Notes: generated by a model not told the origin, from the letters alone. A stretch of DNA of 64,000 nt from Gigantopelta aegis (GCF_016097555.1 NC_054706.1:45487728-45551727); one strand, 5' to 3'; counted from the stretch's first letter, positions 43,000 to 55,948 are shown. Made by a program: numbers and translations.

Positions 43000-43746
43000 G
43001 GTGGGGGTGAGACATGGTGGCAGATTATACATTGTGGTCAGCCTAGGCGAAAGTAAGTGAACAGTAATTTTGTGTTGAGGGGCCGAATGATTGAGATTGA
43101 GTGCAAAGCGCCCGATTTTCGGGGGTGGGTGGGTTATGGGGCATAACAAATTTACAAATGCTGACAAATGCAACACGTCATTTGTCACTATCTGTAACAT
43201 TTGTTTGCAATTTATACGCTAAATATATGAATTTCACAGTTTGTTAGATATAATGAAATAATTACTTACATGAACACCTGTACAATCATATCCAGTTATT
43301 TGATACAATTAAAATCTCAAATATTATGAATATTGTTAACAAACAATCGCATTACTATGTAGGACTTATGTAGGATGTATTGAAATGTTTAGCTGAACTC
43401 TGGTTCAAATCTCTTGGTATAGCGAGTTTATATTATTTCTAGAGGAGGTTCGGGGCATACTGCGAGAAAAGGTTTGAGAATCTGATGTTCTAAAATCCAA
43501 TTTCCTGCTTTCTATAAGTAAAATTAATCATGGCAAATTTTGGTAAATGCCAGTATTTTAAATATGTAAAGCTAACATATGTTAATTTTATAGTGTACAT
43601 ATTTCTTTACTGCTCATAATTTCCCTACATTTATAGATATTTTGTTGGATTTAATAGTATGGATGCAAACACTCTCCGGGTATCATGGAAAAATTTAAAT
43701 ACGAATAAATAACGAAATTAATAGTCCCCTATACCATTTCCATCGC
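43000..43746. other. Intergenic AT-rich sequence
   Basis: No gene or structured repeat recognised. Confidence 0.3.
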
Positions 43747-43873
<127 letters not shown>

Positions 43874-44457
43874 TTGCCCGAGTTACCATCGAGAATGTAA
43901 TTTTGACGGGTAAATCGTTGTTAGAAGTCTTAAATTCCACCATAACGGTCTATCATTTTTTTAGGAATATTATTAAGATAATTTGCTCTTCGAAAAGTTT
44001 GTAGGTTTTACCTCTGGTAGATTATTTCTCCGTGTTTTGTAAGTACTGCTCGTTTTATCTAATGCTAATTTGTTGTGATGGCCATTTTACGTAGGCTATA
44101 CAAAATATTTTTAATATTCATATATTGCTAATTCCTAAGTGATCTAAAATATATTTAACATCAGTAATTCAGTTGCTTTGTTTTTGCTTTTTTTTTTTTT
44201 CATTTTCCCTCCATTTTCACAATATACAAGTATTATAGTGCCACACATACATTTACACATTGCACAAAAAGTAGAATATAAACCAATACACACTTGAGAG
44301 TTGTTCATATACAATGCTTGTTATACAAAAGGTTACTATATACAATTTTTTCTTTCCTTTCAGTCTTTTATGATGCAGTTTTTCCTTGTTTATGAAGATA
44401 GTCGACACACCAAAACATTCTCTGTTTTTACCTAGTCCAGAACTATTTTGTCGCCCA

Positions 44458-44900
44458 TCAGGTTTGAGTCTGCTGAAAAGTATGATTCCATAATTTCCAT
44501 TTCTTAATAAATTTCTCGTATTTATTCTTATTACAATATGCAGCTTTTTCTAAATTATAATAAAAATTTATTTTGACTTTAAGGATTTCAAAACTTGGGG
44601 TTAATTCAGTTGCTTTGTATAGTAATAAAGATAGTTTAGATTGTTTCCCTGAGATAACTCGTGTCAAATAACTAACTCGACTGGCATTATACCAAGCTCA
44701 ACATATAAGATGATACATTCCTGCTTTTCGACAAGCAGAATATATGTAATACAATTAATTTGAACCGAGTCATAGATATCGTTGTTTTCGTATCGCCATA
44801 TTTCAAATCATATAATAAGATTGACAGAAGCATCGTGTCAAACATTTTAAGTGTTGATATATGACTTTTTGCTTTTGTCAACACAAAATACAAAGTCGTT
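44458..44900 (-). pseudogene. LINE reverse-transcriptase remnant
   Basis: On the minus strand one frame reads KTLKMFDTMLLSILLYDLKYG-like sequence (44687-44893: STLKMFDTMLLSILLY), the LINE motif just after the polymerase core. The next frame reads TRVISGKQSKLSLLLYK (44458-44667), closely matching ISGKQSKLSTLLYK of the 17840 copy. Frames are shifted between the two parts. It is an old fragment of the same LINE family. Confidence 0.6.
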
Positions 44901-45026
44901 GTTGCCTGTTGTTTCGGTCTAATTTCGATATAATAATAATAATTTAAAAGTTATTTTATTTAGTATTACTGTCCTGCTCAAGCAAAATACAGGAAGTAAA
45001 AATCAGATACAAATAAATATGTTTTA

Positions 45027-45028
<2 letters not shown>

Positions 45029-45065
<37 letters not shown>

Positions 45066-45177
45066 CATGTATTTATTTATTTATTTATTAATACTAAACA
45101 AAAAGAAAGAAAGTATACATGTAAGTAAGTAAAAATCAGATACAATTTTTTTTTTAATGTGTGTGTGTGTGTGTGTG

Positions 45178-45259
<82 letters not shown>

Positions 45260-45260
45260 T
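45029..45260. repeat. (GT)n, duplicated flank and (TA)n
   Basis: (GT)n at 45029-45062 and again about 45158-45178, with a repeated flank TACTAAACAAAAAGAAAGAAAGTATACATGTAA occurring near 45090 and 45270, and (TA)n at 45181-45258. The block looks locally duplicated. The quoted flank is read from two places and differs little between them. Confidence 0.8.
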
Positions 45261-45299
45261 TATTTATTTATACTAAACAAAAAGAAAGAAAGTATACAT

Positions 45300-46300
45300 G
45301 TAATAATACTCTGTTTATTTCACAATTCTTACAAACGCCATGAATGAAATTTTGAAGAAAAAAAGGATAAATGCACTATTACATAGAATGCTGACTCACA
45401 ATAACCATCAACACCACTATGCCACAAATGTCGCACTGTCTTTATTATCATACATAACTAGAGATAAAAGGCTGGCTTGTGAACCCCCGCCCCCACTAGA
45501 GACTGTGGCGCCCGCACTAGAGATTGTACCCCCCCCCCCCCCACACACACACACACACTAGATATCGTCCCTGTGTGCCTGGTACGTCTATATGACAGAT
45601 AAACCACAACGTATACTGAAGATCAAAAGAAAGTATATCATTTTTTTTGTAATGTGAAATCGAACATTTTACCCTCAGTGCTTTTGTAATGGTAATTATG
45701 CAGCCTCCCCCCCCCCCCCCCACCATCCCCGCCTCCCTGTCTCGCACGTTTATGCTGACAATGTAGTACTTATTATATAATTTTGAAGCCTGGCAATCCG
45801 CACAAATAATTATATATATATATATATTATATGTGTTAATAATCTGAACAAAATCTATGTAGTGGTTTAAAATCTGATTACACGGATATCGGATAATTAA
45901 TTAATTTTTTGTCTTGATTTAAATGTAGCAAAACAGTAAGTTCTGGGGGGTTTTTATATTGAAAAGGCGTATTGTTGAAAATGAAAATAACAAGGCAATA
46001 CGTAAACTTGCATTAGTGACTGGAAAAATAAAATTAATCGTACTGACATAATATTTTTACACATAATATCGCCAAATATTATTAAATAGAATTATGTATC
46101 ATCCATCTTGGATTAGTATCAAACATAATAGGTCGAAATAAGTTAATGTATTAAATGTTGAAACATTTTTAATTATCCATCCACCCCCAACCCCATCCAT
46201 CCCCACTCCACCACCCCGACTATTAAACGAATATACGCCCATTATAATACCTATATAACAGTATGATGACAACGCTGTTAAAGGTTGTTTAGAAGCACGT
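45300..46300. other. Sequence upstream of ELOVL6
   Basis: C-runs at 45530-45541 and 45710-45721 and otherwise AT-rich DNA. No gene is seen. Confidence 0.3.
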
Positions 46301-46525
46301 TTTCTCGTGTGTCAAATGCGTCCGCGATGTTCATTGGCCTATTACTCTCAGTTCATTCATTCAGCAAATCACACACGCCGTTTTCCGGCGTGCGCTTTTC
46401 AGCGACCTTGTGATAAATGAACCCGGTGTGGTAATTTATCGTGGAAACGGCGTGTGCGAGAGAAGGGTTTCTCCGTGAATTTGTCGCTTGCACGTGAGTG
46501 AAGAGCCACGACTATCGGTTCCAAG
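46301..46525 (+). promoter_or_regulatory. Likely 5' UTR/promoter of the elongase gene
   Basis: Composition rises sharply in CpG (GCCGTTTTCCGGCGTGCGC, GGAAACGGCGTGTGCG) immediately upstream of the ATG, unlike the AT-rich surroundings. No TATA box is obvious. Inferred from composition and position only. Confidence 0.4.
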
Positions 46526-47329
46526 ATGGCACTGATGGGAGAACACAACTACTCGTACCTGTTCCACTTCGAGAAAAATTTCGACGAACCGTCCTTCTTC
46601 AAGTTTATGCTCGAGAGATGGACCGACTCATTTTTTTATTCAGGAATGTACGTCCTCGTAATATTTGGAGCCCAGATGTACATGAAAGAACGCCCAAGTT
46701 ACGGACTGAGACCGGCGTTGGCGCTGTGGAGTGGTTTGTTGGCGGTGTTCAGCATAATCGGCGCCATCCGCACCGTCCCGGAACTTCACACCGTCTTGCA
46801 AGTCCACGGGTTCCAGTATTCTATATGTGTGCCGACGTACTTCATAGGCCCCACGGGCTTCTGGTGCTTTTTGTTTACTGTTTCAAAAGTGTTCGAACTA
46901 GGGGACACGATATTCATCGTGTTGAGGAAGCAACAGCTAATCTTTCTACACTGGTATCATCACATAACGGTTCTACTGTATGTGTGGTACAGCTACGCTT
47001 CACACACCGCTGCCGGTAGGTGGTTCATGGTGATGAATTTCATAGTACATTCGTTCATGTATACCTACTATGCGTGCAGGGCCATGCGGTTCAATTTCCC
47101 AAAGTACGTCAACGTTGTCATCACGTCCTTGCAGCTCCTGCAGATGTCGGTGGGGTGCATCGTCAACATTTCCGTGTACCGAGTGAAAGCCAGGGGAGAA
47201 TATTGCCAGCAGAGTTACGAAAATTTGAAATACTCGTCACTGATGTATTTGAGTTATTTTATTCTGTTCGCACAGTTTTTCTATAATACATACATTGATA
47301 AAAAGCTTCCAGCAAAGAAAGCTGCATAA
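46526..47329 (+). CDS. ELOVL6: Very-long-chain fatty-acid elongase, ELOVL6-like
   Basis: A complete 267-residue protein in one exon. ELOVL enzymes condense malonyl-CoA with an acyl-CoA in the ER membrane, the first step of chain elongation; ELOVL6 acts on C12-C16 saturated and monounsaturated chains. Visible motifs: KVFELGDT (121-128), the histidine box HWYHH (142-146), NFIVHSFMYTYY (171-182) and TSLQLLQ (200-206). Several hydrophobic helices match the seven-pass topology, and the C-terminal KKAA fits an ER-retrieval signal. The length equals vertebrate ELOVL6 (about 265). The start ATG sits in CCAAGATGG, a good context. The vertebrate gene has several coding exons, so the single exon here suggests intron loss or a retrocopy under selection. 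AATAAA lies 121 bp after the stop. Confidence 0.93.
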   Translation: MALMGEHNYSYLFHFEKNFDEPSFFKFMLERWTDSFFYSGMYVLVIFGAQMYMKERPSYGLRPALALWSGLLAVFSIIGAIRTVPELHTVLQVHGFQYSICVPTYFIGPTGFWCFLFTVSKVFELGDTIFIVLRKQQLIFLHWYHHITVLLYVWYSYASHTAAGRWFMVMNFIVHSFMYTYYACRAMRFNFPKYVNVVITSLQLLQMSVGCIVNISVYRVKARGEYCQQSYENLKYSSLMYLSYFILFAQFFYNTYIDKKLPAKKAA

Positions 47330-47449
47330 GGGAACAAAGTAACAATACGAATCAGTGAAATGAGAAAAAAGAAAACAATTATTAAATTCCAAAGTGCCAA
47401 GGAACAGCCAGAGAGAACTTGGAACTCTGGTTCTGAAGTAGGAGATGGA

Positions 47450-47455
47450 AATAAA
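47450..47455 (+). terminator. Poly-A signal AATAAA, elongase gene
   Basis: First AATAAA after the stop codon, in GGAAATAAAATAC. Confidence 0.5.
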
Positions 47456-49140
47456 ATACAAAATTTAAAAAAAAGGTTTGATTCAGAAACGATGAGTTAA
47501 AGGGAAGCTCCCACACAATGTTAAAAGCATTGATTACTTGAAGAAAAAAAATTGTTGCTAATTTGAAAGAACTTCGAACCATACGTTTGTTTGATAAAAT
47601 AGTGACAAAAAAGAAGTCTAAACGTGTACCAGGATAAAAAAAAAAAGAAGCAAAAAAGCATAAACTAAAAATATATTTGTTAAATATGGCATATCCGGTA
47701 GCCTATCGTCAATCTGAAGATATAGTTTTGAATTTCAGAATTCGAAGATATTTTATGAATTCTGAGATCTTGTGCCATTAAATGAACACAGATACCCCCT
47801 CCCCACCCACCCCCAACAACCATGAGTTCAGGAATAAAAAAAAATTGTGATCGTCGATATTCTTTATTCTACTTTAACTACTGTTTGAATTTCTACCGAA
47901 CAAAGCAACTTTATTTTGTAGACGATGCCAAAAACCCTCTTCCTTCCATTGACATTAATAATTACTCCCACGTCTTTTTTTTTCGCCTCTGCAAGCAGAC
48001 CGAAGTCTTGATAACAGCTTATGGAATGTTCCTACCTGGAAATCGGATCGCCTGGCCTCGACATCCTAACCTAACGGACTATTGATTAAACGAATTGCGT
48101 TAAGGATTGGGAGAATAGGTTATGTTGCATCGGTTGTAACAGTCGCGCCTTTAGGCTGATTACAGCGGTCATCAAGAGGATGCTCATTTCTGCTAAATTA
48201 TTAAATCGATAAGCAAGCATTGGTTCACCATCTCGATGGACAAGAAACCAGGGGACATTATAATTCAGCTTTTGTTTAGGCGAGGGGTTGTCAACGAGAA
48301 AAAAAAAAGTAGCTATTTCTTGGCAGCAAATCATGCATGCAGCACATTTGGAGAAGAATGAGTCAACCATTATTGATTTTCCAAGCCATTTTCTAATCGT
48401 ACAGTGAAAAAATCCACTGTGGATACTAGTACATTTTAACAATATTTTTACCTACATGTTTGATATACCGGTGACGTTCCGACAGAGTTTGTGTAATCAT
48501 TTGTGTTCAGTTCGTAACGTAACGTCGTGCAAAGGTTCCAGAATTTACGGAGGTGTGTTTGTTGGGAATCGGCCTTCAAATCCGTAGTGTTTGGAAAGTG
48601 TTTAATATGAAGAACGAAGTCCCGTGTTAATACCTGATATTTTGTAGTGAACAAACCCAAACTATGATCAAAGTAAGTGTGGAACTTCGTTACCAAACTG
48701 ATCTTTTTTTTTAAAACTTGTTCGAGCAGTATTATGTTTTTTTGGACAATCAAGATTATTCCAAAGACCCTGCCAGCTGCAGTTTCTGATGAAAAAGCGG
48801 TAAATTTAGCACACACAAATAATGTTAAGTCTGATTTGTAAACCGGTACAGTTTTGCTGCATGCACGCATGCACTTTTTCATGTGATAATTGTTTTAGAA
48901 TAATATAATGGATTGTTTGTGTGTACCTATTGGAACCAAACCTTGCGGTTCCGACGGGTCATACCGACTTGCGTAAAGCCTGATTTCCGTACATACTAGA
49001 GCAGATCGCTCACAGACTCTGAGGTGAATCCAGGGAGGGGGGTGGGGAGTGGGTGGTCGGACTAGAGAACCCTTTCCTCCGAAAAATATTCATGTGCCCC
49101 TTTTTTCTTCTAATTGTTTTTTGTCACTGGGATGCCCTTT
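47456..49140. other. Downstream of the elongase gene, no gene recognised
   Basis: Minus-strand open frames at 48086-48442 and 48448-48882 are 118 and 144 codons long but contain no recognisable domain or splice context. I do not support them as genes. Confidence 0.3.
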
Positions 49141-49147
49141 TGATCAG

Positions 49148-49153
49148 TTGGTG

Positions 49154-49202
<49 letters not shown>
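49148..49202. repeat. (T)n run, about 54 bp
   Basis: Near-pure T tract; together with the adjacent element it may be a retroposed tail. Confidence 0.9.
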
Positions 49203-49205
<3 letters not shown>

Positions 49206-49560
49206 TCCCCTACCCGTCCAGCCGAAGGGGATTATTGGTTTCATGTCCGTCCCGTTTGTCCGTCCGTCCGTCCGTCTGTCCCACCTATAGGTTTTTGGCT
49301 GTTGTTTTTACAATACCATGAGATATTGAGCTGAAATTGTGTTTATAGCTTTACCGTGTAGTTGGAGAACAAGCTCGACTTTCATCACGATATACCCATT
49401 TGTGACAGAGTTATGGCCCTTGAATTTGGGGAAATACGAGCAATTTTTTTCCAATTATGGCCCTTGAATTTAGGATAAGAAATTTTGTTGTGCCTTTTAG
49501 GGATAATGTATTGCGTTAGCAGTACTTCTAAATGCTTCTTTCAATTTGACAACTCAAAAT
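49203..49560. repeat. Dispersed repeat with GTCCGTCC tract
   Basis: AGCCGAAGGGGATTATTGG, TTTCATGTCCGTC, (CGTC)n and TTATGGCCCTTGAATTT (twice, 49410 and 49457). I recall this type of sequence as common in mollusc genomes; only one copy is here. Ends were not defined. Confidence 0.4.
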
Positions 49561-49647
49561 ATTTCCTGATCCGCCCTTGCCCACGCAGACCAAAGACCTT
49601 TTCATGGGAACCTAGTCGCAGACATCTGTGTCTGTTGAGTGCTCGCT

Positions 49648-49910
49648 TGAGGTACTGTTTTTTTTCCCCGCAGGATCGAACCACCTCGATGAATCCATAC
49701 AATTCATTAAAAAAAAAAAAAATCTCGTTAAAACCAGTGCACATAACGAATCAAAGGCCGTAATATGTGCTTTTCTATCTGGGAAAGTGCATATAAAAGA
49801 GCCCTAGCTGCATCCTTTGATGATTACATATCAGAATTGCCAAATGTTTAACATCTAATAACCGATGGTAAATAATCAATGTGCTCTAGTGGTGTCGTTA
49901 AACAAAACTT
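49648..49910 (+). repeat. SINE S1, with altered head
   Basis: Core from CCAGTGCACATAACG and CATATAAAAGAGCCC to tail TCTAGTGGTGTCGTTAAACA. The head region GGATCGAACCACCTCG is unlike S1 and is followed by an A-run. Confidence 0.7.
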
Positions 49911-50734
49911 TAACGTGTGTGTGTGTTCCCATATACATTTTCTTTGGTCTGCGTTTGTGAGCGAATTGCTGCAGGTTTTTATGGAAACCAGTCTTGATGT
50001 GCTTTGTCAGCATTGGGTACTGTTCATATCCCTATTGCTAGGAAATGATTTATCTACTGTTTAATGTAGGATGAAAATATTACTCGTTTATATTGATGAA
50101 ATAACTACTAAATCGAATACGAATGGGCATACATAAATTTATACTATTGAGTTTGTAAATGTACATTGTGTATCTAATAATATGAGCATTTTTTAATGGA
50201 TCCTTTGCGTGCAATTTCTGGTTATAAATGTAACTAGTCAGATAGATATGTAGAAATATATCGATTTATCTTGTATGAATTCCATTATGTGCTGAAATGA
50301 AACATAATTTCCGAGATGCAAAAAAGGAAGTCATTTTATGGGATCATGTTATGTTGTTTAAAACATATATTTGTTTAATGTATGTTAAATCGTGAGCTTA
50401 ATTTCAGTTTTAACTGTCATTTGGTCCTAAATATAAAAGGACTGACAATCAGTTACTGATCTGGCCATGTTCACGTTTTGTGAAAAGAACTAGGTCGGGT
50501 ACTGGCGTCAGTATTCGCCTCTGCACCAATTAAGTGTTTTCTTCATATTTTCATGTTTCTGTCCACTTAAGATTCTGCACGTTGTCCTTGATACAAATGT
50601 AAGCTACCTCGACAGTCTAGAGCAGAAGTTAATGGTTACATGTAACATGTTAATTTGTGAGAGTATTAACTTTAGGCTACACATGCCTAATGCGACGTTG
50701 AAACTCGTTTTGGGTTGTATTCAGTACTGGGACA
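49911..50734. other. Intergenic AT-rich sequence
   Basis: No gene or structured repeat. Confidence 0.3.
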
Positions 50735-50976
50735 CAAACGCATTTCATTTCAACGTATTTTCGTGCTTATATCCAATTAAGGTTCAAGCACGCTGTCCTG
50801 GGCACACACCTCAGCTATCTGGGATGTCTGTCCAGGACAGTAGGTTAGTGGTTAGTGGAGAGAAAGAAGAGGATGTAGTGGCCTTACACCTACCCCAATG
50901 AGCCTTTAAGAACTCGCTCTGGGTTGGAGTCGGTACTGGGCTGCAAACCCTGTACCACTGCGCCACCGAGGCCGGT
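50735..50976 (-). repeat. SINE S4, nearly full length
   Basis: Tail TTTCATTTCAACGTATTTTC, head ending in CACCGAGGCCGGTT; the segment before the head is partly deleted. Confidence 0.85.
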
Positions 50977-51000
50977 TTGGGACGCGAACACAAACCTTAA

Positions 51001-51339
51001 AGGCATATTGTCACAGATCACTGACCTATTTAATGGTCTAACAAAGTATTACCTGAACAAAAATGATTTGATTTGTCCCTAAATGTACTTTATTCAACCA
51101 CCTTCATAACCACCATACTCCATTTATTAATGATATTTTGTAAAAATAATAAATTGAATTATGGCAATGGTCCATAATTCAAAAACTAAAATTGTCGAGA
51201 AGGTTGACATGGATTTCACTCCATCATGGTTCAGTTAAGGCGATGCGATAGCTAGATTTGTTTTCCAACAATTAATGTAATTTTTATTTATTATCCATTT
51301 TTAGAGAAATAAGGTCCTTAAATCCGTGACAGTATGCCT
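51001..51339. mobile_element. TTAA MITE (piggyBac-like), 339 bp, copy 1
   Basis: TIR AGGCATATTGTCACAG and CTGTGACAGTATGCCT, flanked by TTAA (50997-51000 and 51340-51343). About 85-90% alike by eye to the copy at 56286. Confidence 0.85.
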
Positions 51340-51343
51340 TTAA

Positions 51344-51870
51344 TCGCGGATTCTTCAACCACTAAGCTCACGGGGCGTTTGCAGAATCTTGAGCTTTGAC
51401 TACTTAGTATTAATCCTATTCGCGTGTTACATAACACGTTCACAACTGTTAGTATTGCATGTGTCGACGTACTGTGATTTACCCGATTCGAATTTACTGA
51501 CCAGCCATACGATGCTGTACAGTATAATGCAGTATGATTGAAATTGCGAAGTGTGAATCTGGCTTATTATACATACCATTCGGCTCATCCATCTAAACAT
51601 TTTCATCCTATTTTTGTATTTATATATTAAGTGTTGAGCATCATTTGTACATGAAGCCCAAAGAAGTCATTGAAATGCGACATTACTATGTAATAATACC
51701 CGCATGTATATACATGCATTAATTTTTTTTTTTAATGTACGGGTATTTATAGGGTTTCAGTAAAATGTTAGAATGAGCATTATTGTCCGTTACTGATTAG
51801 AAAGAATGATAGAATAGAGTAGATAATTTAGGTTAAAGCCACCCTCCCTTTTAGTTTATACATGCAGTAT
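51344..51870. other. Intergenic AT-rich sequence
   Basis: No gene or clear repeat. Confidence 0.3.
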
Positions 51871-51871
51871 T

Positions 51872-52010
51872 TATATAAAAGATCCCTTGCGGCATTAGGA
51901 AAAATGTAGCGGGTTTTCTCTAATGACTACATGTCAGAATGACCAAATGTTTGACATCCAATAGCCGATGATTAGTTAATCAGTGTGCTCCAGTGGTGTT
52001 GAACAAAAAC
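51872..52010 (+). repeat. SINE S1, 3' half
   Basis: From ATATAAAAGATCCCTTGC to the tail GTGCTCCAGTGGTGTTGAAC. Confidence 0.8.
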
Positions 52011-52504
52011 AAGCATGCAGTAATTCGGTCAAAACTGCTAGTATTTAACAGAATTTCGTTCTACAGATCTGTCCTGCCACCACCACTGTGTACAGACAGG
52101 GTCGCCTCATTCTGTGTCAGACGGCTTAAGCCTGGTTTACATCAAATCTGTAACGGACGCTGACCCCCCCCCCCCCCCCCCCCCCCCCCCCTCACCCCGA
52201 GTCAGGCCACCAATCTTATCGGAGGTCGGACTCTGGATGGGCGTGTTCGAAACCCCAGTAGTATATGAGCACGTTAAACTAGTTGTCTATCCAACATTGA
52301 CGCTATGCGTCAGATATGCAAAGTTGAACATGATTCAACTGCGATCCGTCGCCGATCGGTCACAGGCCATCTTGCAGCTGTCTTCCTATAATCGCTTTCT
52401 GTGTTCTGCTCGGCCGGCAACAGGTTAAAGATGTCAAGAAAATCAGACTTTATTGTTGATAACTTGAAAATTGCTTAGTCGCAGAGAGCACTGTCGGTGT
52501 GGTG
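52011..52504. other. Non-coding stretch with a (C)28 run
   Basis: The C homopolymer spans 52164-52191. An open frame of 104 codons crosses it but resembles nothing known. Confidence 0.3.
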
Positions 52505-52615
52505 GACGACTGAACCATTAAACCTCGCTTTGAAATGGAACCGGTACTGGGGTGCGAGCCCAGTATCTAGGCTACTGTTCATCCTTGGAGCTAATGGCTT
52601 AACCATTATTCATTC
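52505..52615 (-). repeat. SINE S4 head remnant
   Basis: GAACCGGTACTGGGGTGCG and CTAATGGCTTAACCATTA match the S4 head in reverse, strongly diverged. Confidence 0.5.
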
Positions 52616-52627
52616 GTTGGCATTTTA

Positions 52628-52947
52628 AAGTTAAATTTTGTTTTGTTTAACGACACCACTAGAGCACATTGATTTATTAATAGTCTGATATTGGATGTCA
52701 AACATTTGGTAATTCTGACTTAATCTTAGGAAGGAAACCTGCTACATTTTTCTATTTGTAGCAAGGGATCTTTTATATGCACTTTCTCAGAAATAGGACA
52801 GCACAAAGCACGGCCTTTGATATACCAGTCGTGGTGCACTGGTCGAGATGGGGAAAAAACCCAGTCCGAGAATGGGTCCACTGAAGTGATTCAATCTTAC
52901 ATCGCAATCACCTCGGGCGAGCGCTCTACCGACTGAGCTAGATCCCG
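52628..52947 (-). repeat. SINE, S1-type tail, different tRNA-like head
   Basis: S1 tail and core, but the head ends in GCTCTACCGACTGAGCTAG with ATCTTACATCGCAATC, a tRNA-like head different from S1 and related to those near 23200 and 28230. Confidence 0.8.
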
Positions 52948-55555
52948 CCTCGCTGGCCATTTATACTGAAACTGTTTTATATTATGCACTTCTTTCTTCA
53001 ATCTCTTACGTAATTACATTTACTTGAAAACTGATGTTTGCACATGCACTCGTTTTTGGAGTCCATGGGCACGGTATTCAAAATGTACTTGTGATTTATT
53101 GTTCTGCAGAACATTGCGCTAACAAATGAACATTTAGTAGGGTGGGCGCGTTCGTTCCACCTCGCTGCCCTAAGAGTGTTTGCGTGTGTATGCGTGGTGG
53201 CCGAGGGATATTCCATAGGTATTGCCAAATATTTCATATAAACAGTAGTTTGACAAAACAGTGCATTTTAAGTGTGGTCACATGGCTTGCCTTGTCTAGG
53301 TAACTCTATTCTCAAACTAAATTGAATTTCCTTGTCAATCAGGAAAGCGAAACGTCATTCTGGGATTTTTATTGTTATTATGTTACAGTCGAACGGTGGT
53401 AGTATGTACAGATGGAGAGAATCGGCCAATACACGTGATAACCTTGATAGTTAGTTGGCCTTTTATTGACCTATAGCATGGTGACTGTATTCTCGCATAG
53501 CGTTTGACCACTATTATTCGTCCACCATATAGTCCCGCTTTAAAAGTGTTTATTTGGTATAGAGACAATCCAGTACATGTCTGAAGTTAGTATTTGGTCT
53601 GTGTTAGAAGCGCACTGCTTGCTCTACGTTAGTCGCTTAGAAACATTCACTAGGTCATGATAATTCATACTATATATGTTCAGGTTTACATCGCAAAAAA
53701 CAAAGAAGCAAGAAAATAGGAAAAAACATTCTGTAGGTACATATGTAAAATTTATGAGGCCAACACACGCCGATATTCAGAATAATGTGAATAGTAAAAT
53801 GCATTCCATATTTACCACTCGTACAGTGTTTATAATATTTGTAAAATAAAATTATTTACAGACAATGATGGTGTACAGCCATTTATGGTTCTGAAATTAT
53901 ACCGGTCATATTATGTAATGTAAAAAACGCGATTTGTCAGTGAAAGTACATGCATCTTTTTTAACTTTATATGATCATTTGTATTATTGTTATTTGCCTT
54001 TATATTTATTTATTAAGAAATTCAATTGACCAGATCGTTCCCATTTCTTGTTGGTTTATTTGTGTCGAAAGAAAAGAAGCGTTGTTTAATCGACATTTAT
54101 TATTAGATATACAACATGGAACCAAGAAAATGAGCAATAAAATAAAATAAAATAAAATAAATAAATAAATTTTTGGGGTCCATTGCTCGAAAACCCATCG
54201 TTCTCCAGGCGTAAATTTTACCCTCTTAGTGTGTTCGACGGATATTTTTCGGGACTAACCGAAACAATGATTCCGAATTTCGATGAACGACACACATCCG
54301 TAGGTTTCCGAAAGGTAACGACAGCTGAAGTTGAAAGCTGTTAACATTCTAAAACAAACTGTTAGACCCGGTGACATTTATCGCTATTATGCATCATGGA
54401 AACGAGATTGTTTTTCAAGGTATCGGTCATGGGATTTTGTTGTAATATTAATTTGCCCTCTTGTGTATTTTTAGATGTATCAAAGTATAAAGTTAACTGT
54501 TGATTTGATTTGAGCAATGTAGAGGAAAGGTTACGTCAGGTGATCATGCATGATGACCATCGTTGATTTAAAATTGTCTTCGAATTTGAAATGCTTGTCG
54601 CAACCTCCAGTTTTGGCTAGTAACCCATTGACCAATGTTCTTTAAAAATATGATATATTTGACTTTTTATGAGTTAATAATAATAATATATTGATATTAC
54701 AATTAATTGAGCGCCTTTGCTACTCTGGCAATATATTCATTTTGGTGCTTAAATAGATTTACAATGTATTTACCATTAATTGGCAACATACCGTGCGACC
54801 TTTTAAAATTATTACAATTTACATAAAAAAACGTTCCGTTTGTCTTATTTTTTATTATTATTTTTGGATTTGTATATATTTGTTTTAGGTTTGGCGATCA
54901 ATGAAGATTTAATTGTATCGTAGATTTAACTGTATCTTTGTTTACATCTTATTATAATGAGCCATGCTGATATGACTGTACCCGGAGCGAATCCCATTCA
55001 TTTCTCGTTTCCGACATAAAGAAACGTACGTTTGTCCATATATTAGTTTTATAGATTATATGTATTGTTTTGCTTTTTTAGGGTGGATATGTGTGGACAT
55101 TGAAAATCATAATTCATTTTTTTTTGGGGGGGGGGGGGGGGGGGCAGTACATAACTGTACCTCCAGGACTAGTGCTTAATTTGTGAATTCGTCATGGAAT
55201 TTAATAAACCTGTGGCTTGTTGGGTGATCGAGGAATCTAGGATTTCGGATTTAAAATCGTAAATCTGCCCCAAATGTTTGAAATCAAAATTTAGTACAGA
55301 AGCGTTTTACACTTTTCACTGTCTTTTTTTTATAATGTTATTCTTTGGCAATTTATTAAGAGAGAGACAGACATTGGTTTTTGCCATTTGTCAAAAATGT
55401 TTCACTTCAACTAGTTTTACAATTTTTTTTTTATATTGTATGGGTATGATATTTTCAAGTTTGAATTATCACCATGTGAAGATATTTTATTCCAGTATCG
55501 CTGTGTTGGCAGTTATAGCCCGTTTGGTCTTGGCTTCTTGTTTATATGTGAGTAG
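52948..55555. other. Longest repeat-poor stretch, no gene found
   Basis: AT-rich sequence with (AAAAT)n at 54139-54170 and a G-run at 55125-55144. Open frames are short and none is recognisable. Confidence 0.4.
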
Positions 55556-55822
55556 CCGGCCTCACTGGTGTCGTGGTTAAGCCATCGGACTACAGGCTGG
55601 TAGGTACATGGTTCGCAGCTCGGTACCGGCTCCCACCCAGAACGAGTTTTAACGACTCGATGCGAAGATGTAAGATCAATACACCCTCTTCTCTCTCACT
55701 AACCACTAACAACTAACCTACTGTCCTGGACAGACATCCCAGATAGCTGAGGTGTGTGCCTAGGACAGCGTGCGTGAACCTTAATTGGATACAAACACGA
55801 AAATAAGATGAAATAAAAAGAT
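55556..55822 (+). repeat. SINE S4, full length
   Basis: Head GCCGGCCTCACTGGTGTCG at 55556, GGTACCGGCTCCCACCC, tail AACACGAAAATAAGATGAAA. Confidence 0.9.
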
Positions 55823-55948
55823 TTATATGAGGGTATTTTCTTATCGCTGCAATAACCCACCCCAAGTAAAACGGTTTTATACAGTGGAGTATATGCATTT
55901 ACATCTGAAAAATATTTAATTCATGCCATCGTGTCCATTTTACTATTC

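Noticed and set aside
45159-45347. Frames made of IYIYIY and CVCVCV
   Set aside because: Translations of (TA)n and (GT)n microsatellites.
46498-47019. 173-codon open frame overlapping the elongase in another frame
   Set aside because: Shadow of a strongly conserved elongase frame; composition follows from codon usage of the real gene.
48086-48882. Two minus-strand open frames of 118 and 144 codons
   Set aside because: No recognisable domain, no splice or promoter support, ordinary AT-rich sequence; noted as an unassigned stretch only.
51872-52010. Candidate small RNA gene near a run of SINE core motifs
   Set aside because: It is the 3' half of an S1 SINE without a pol III head.
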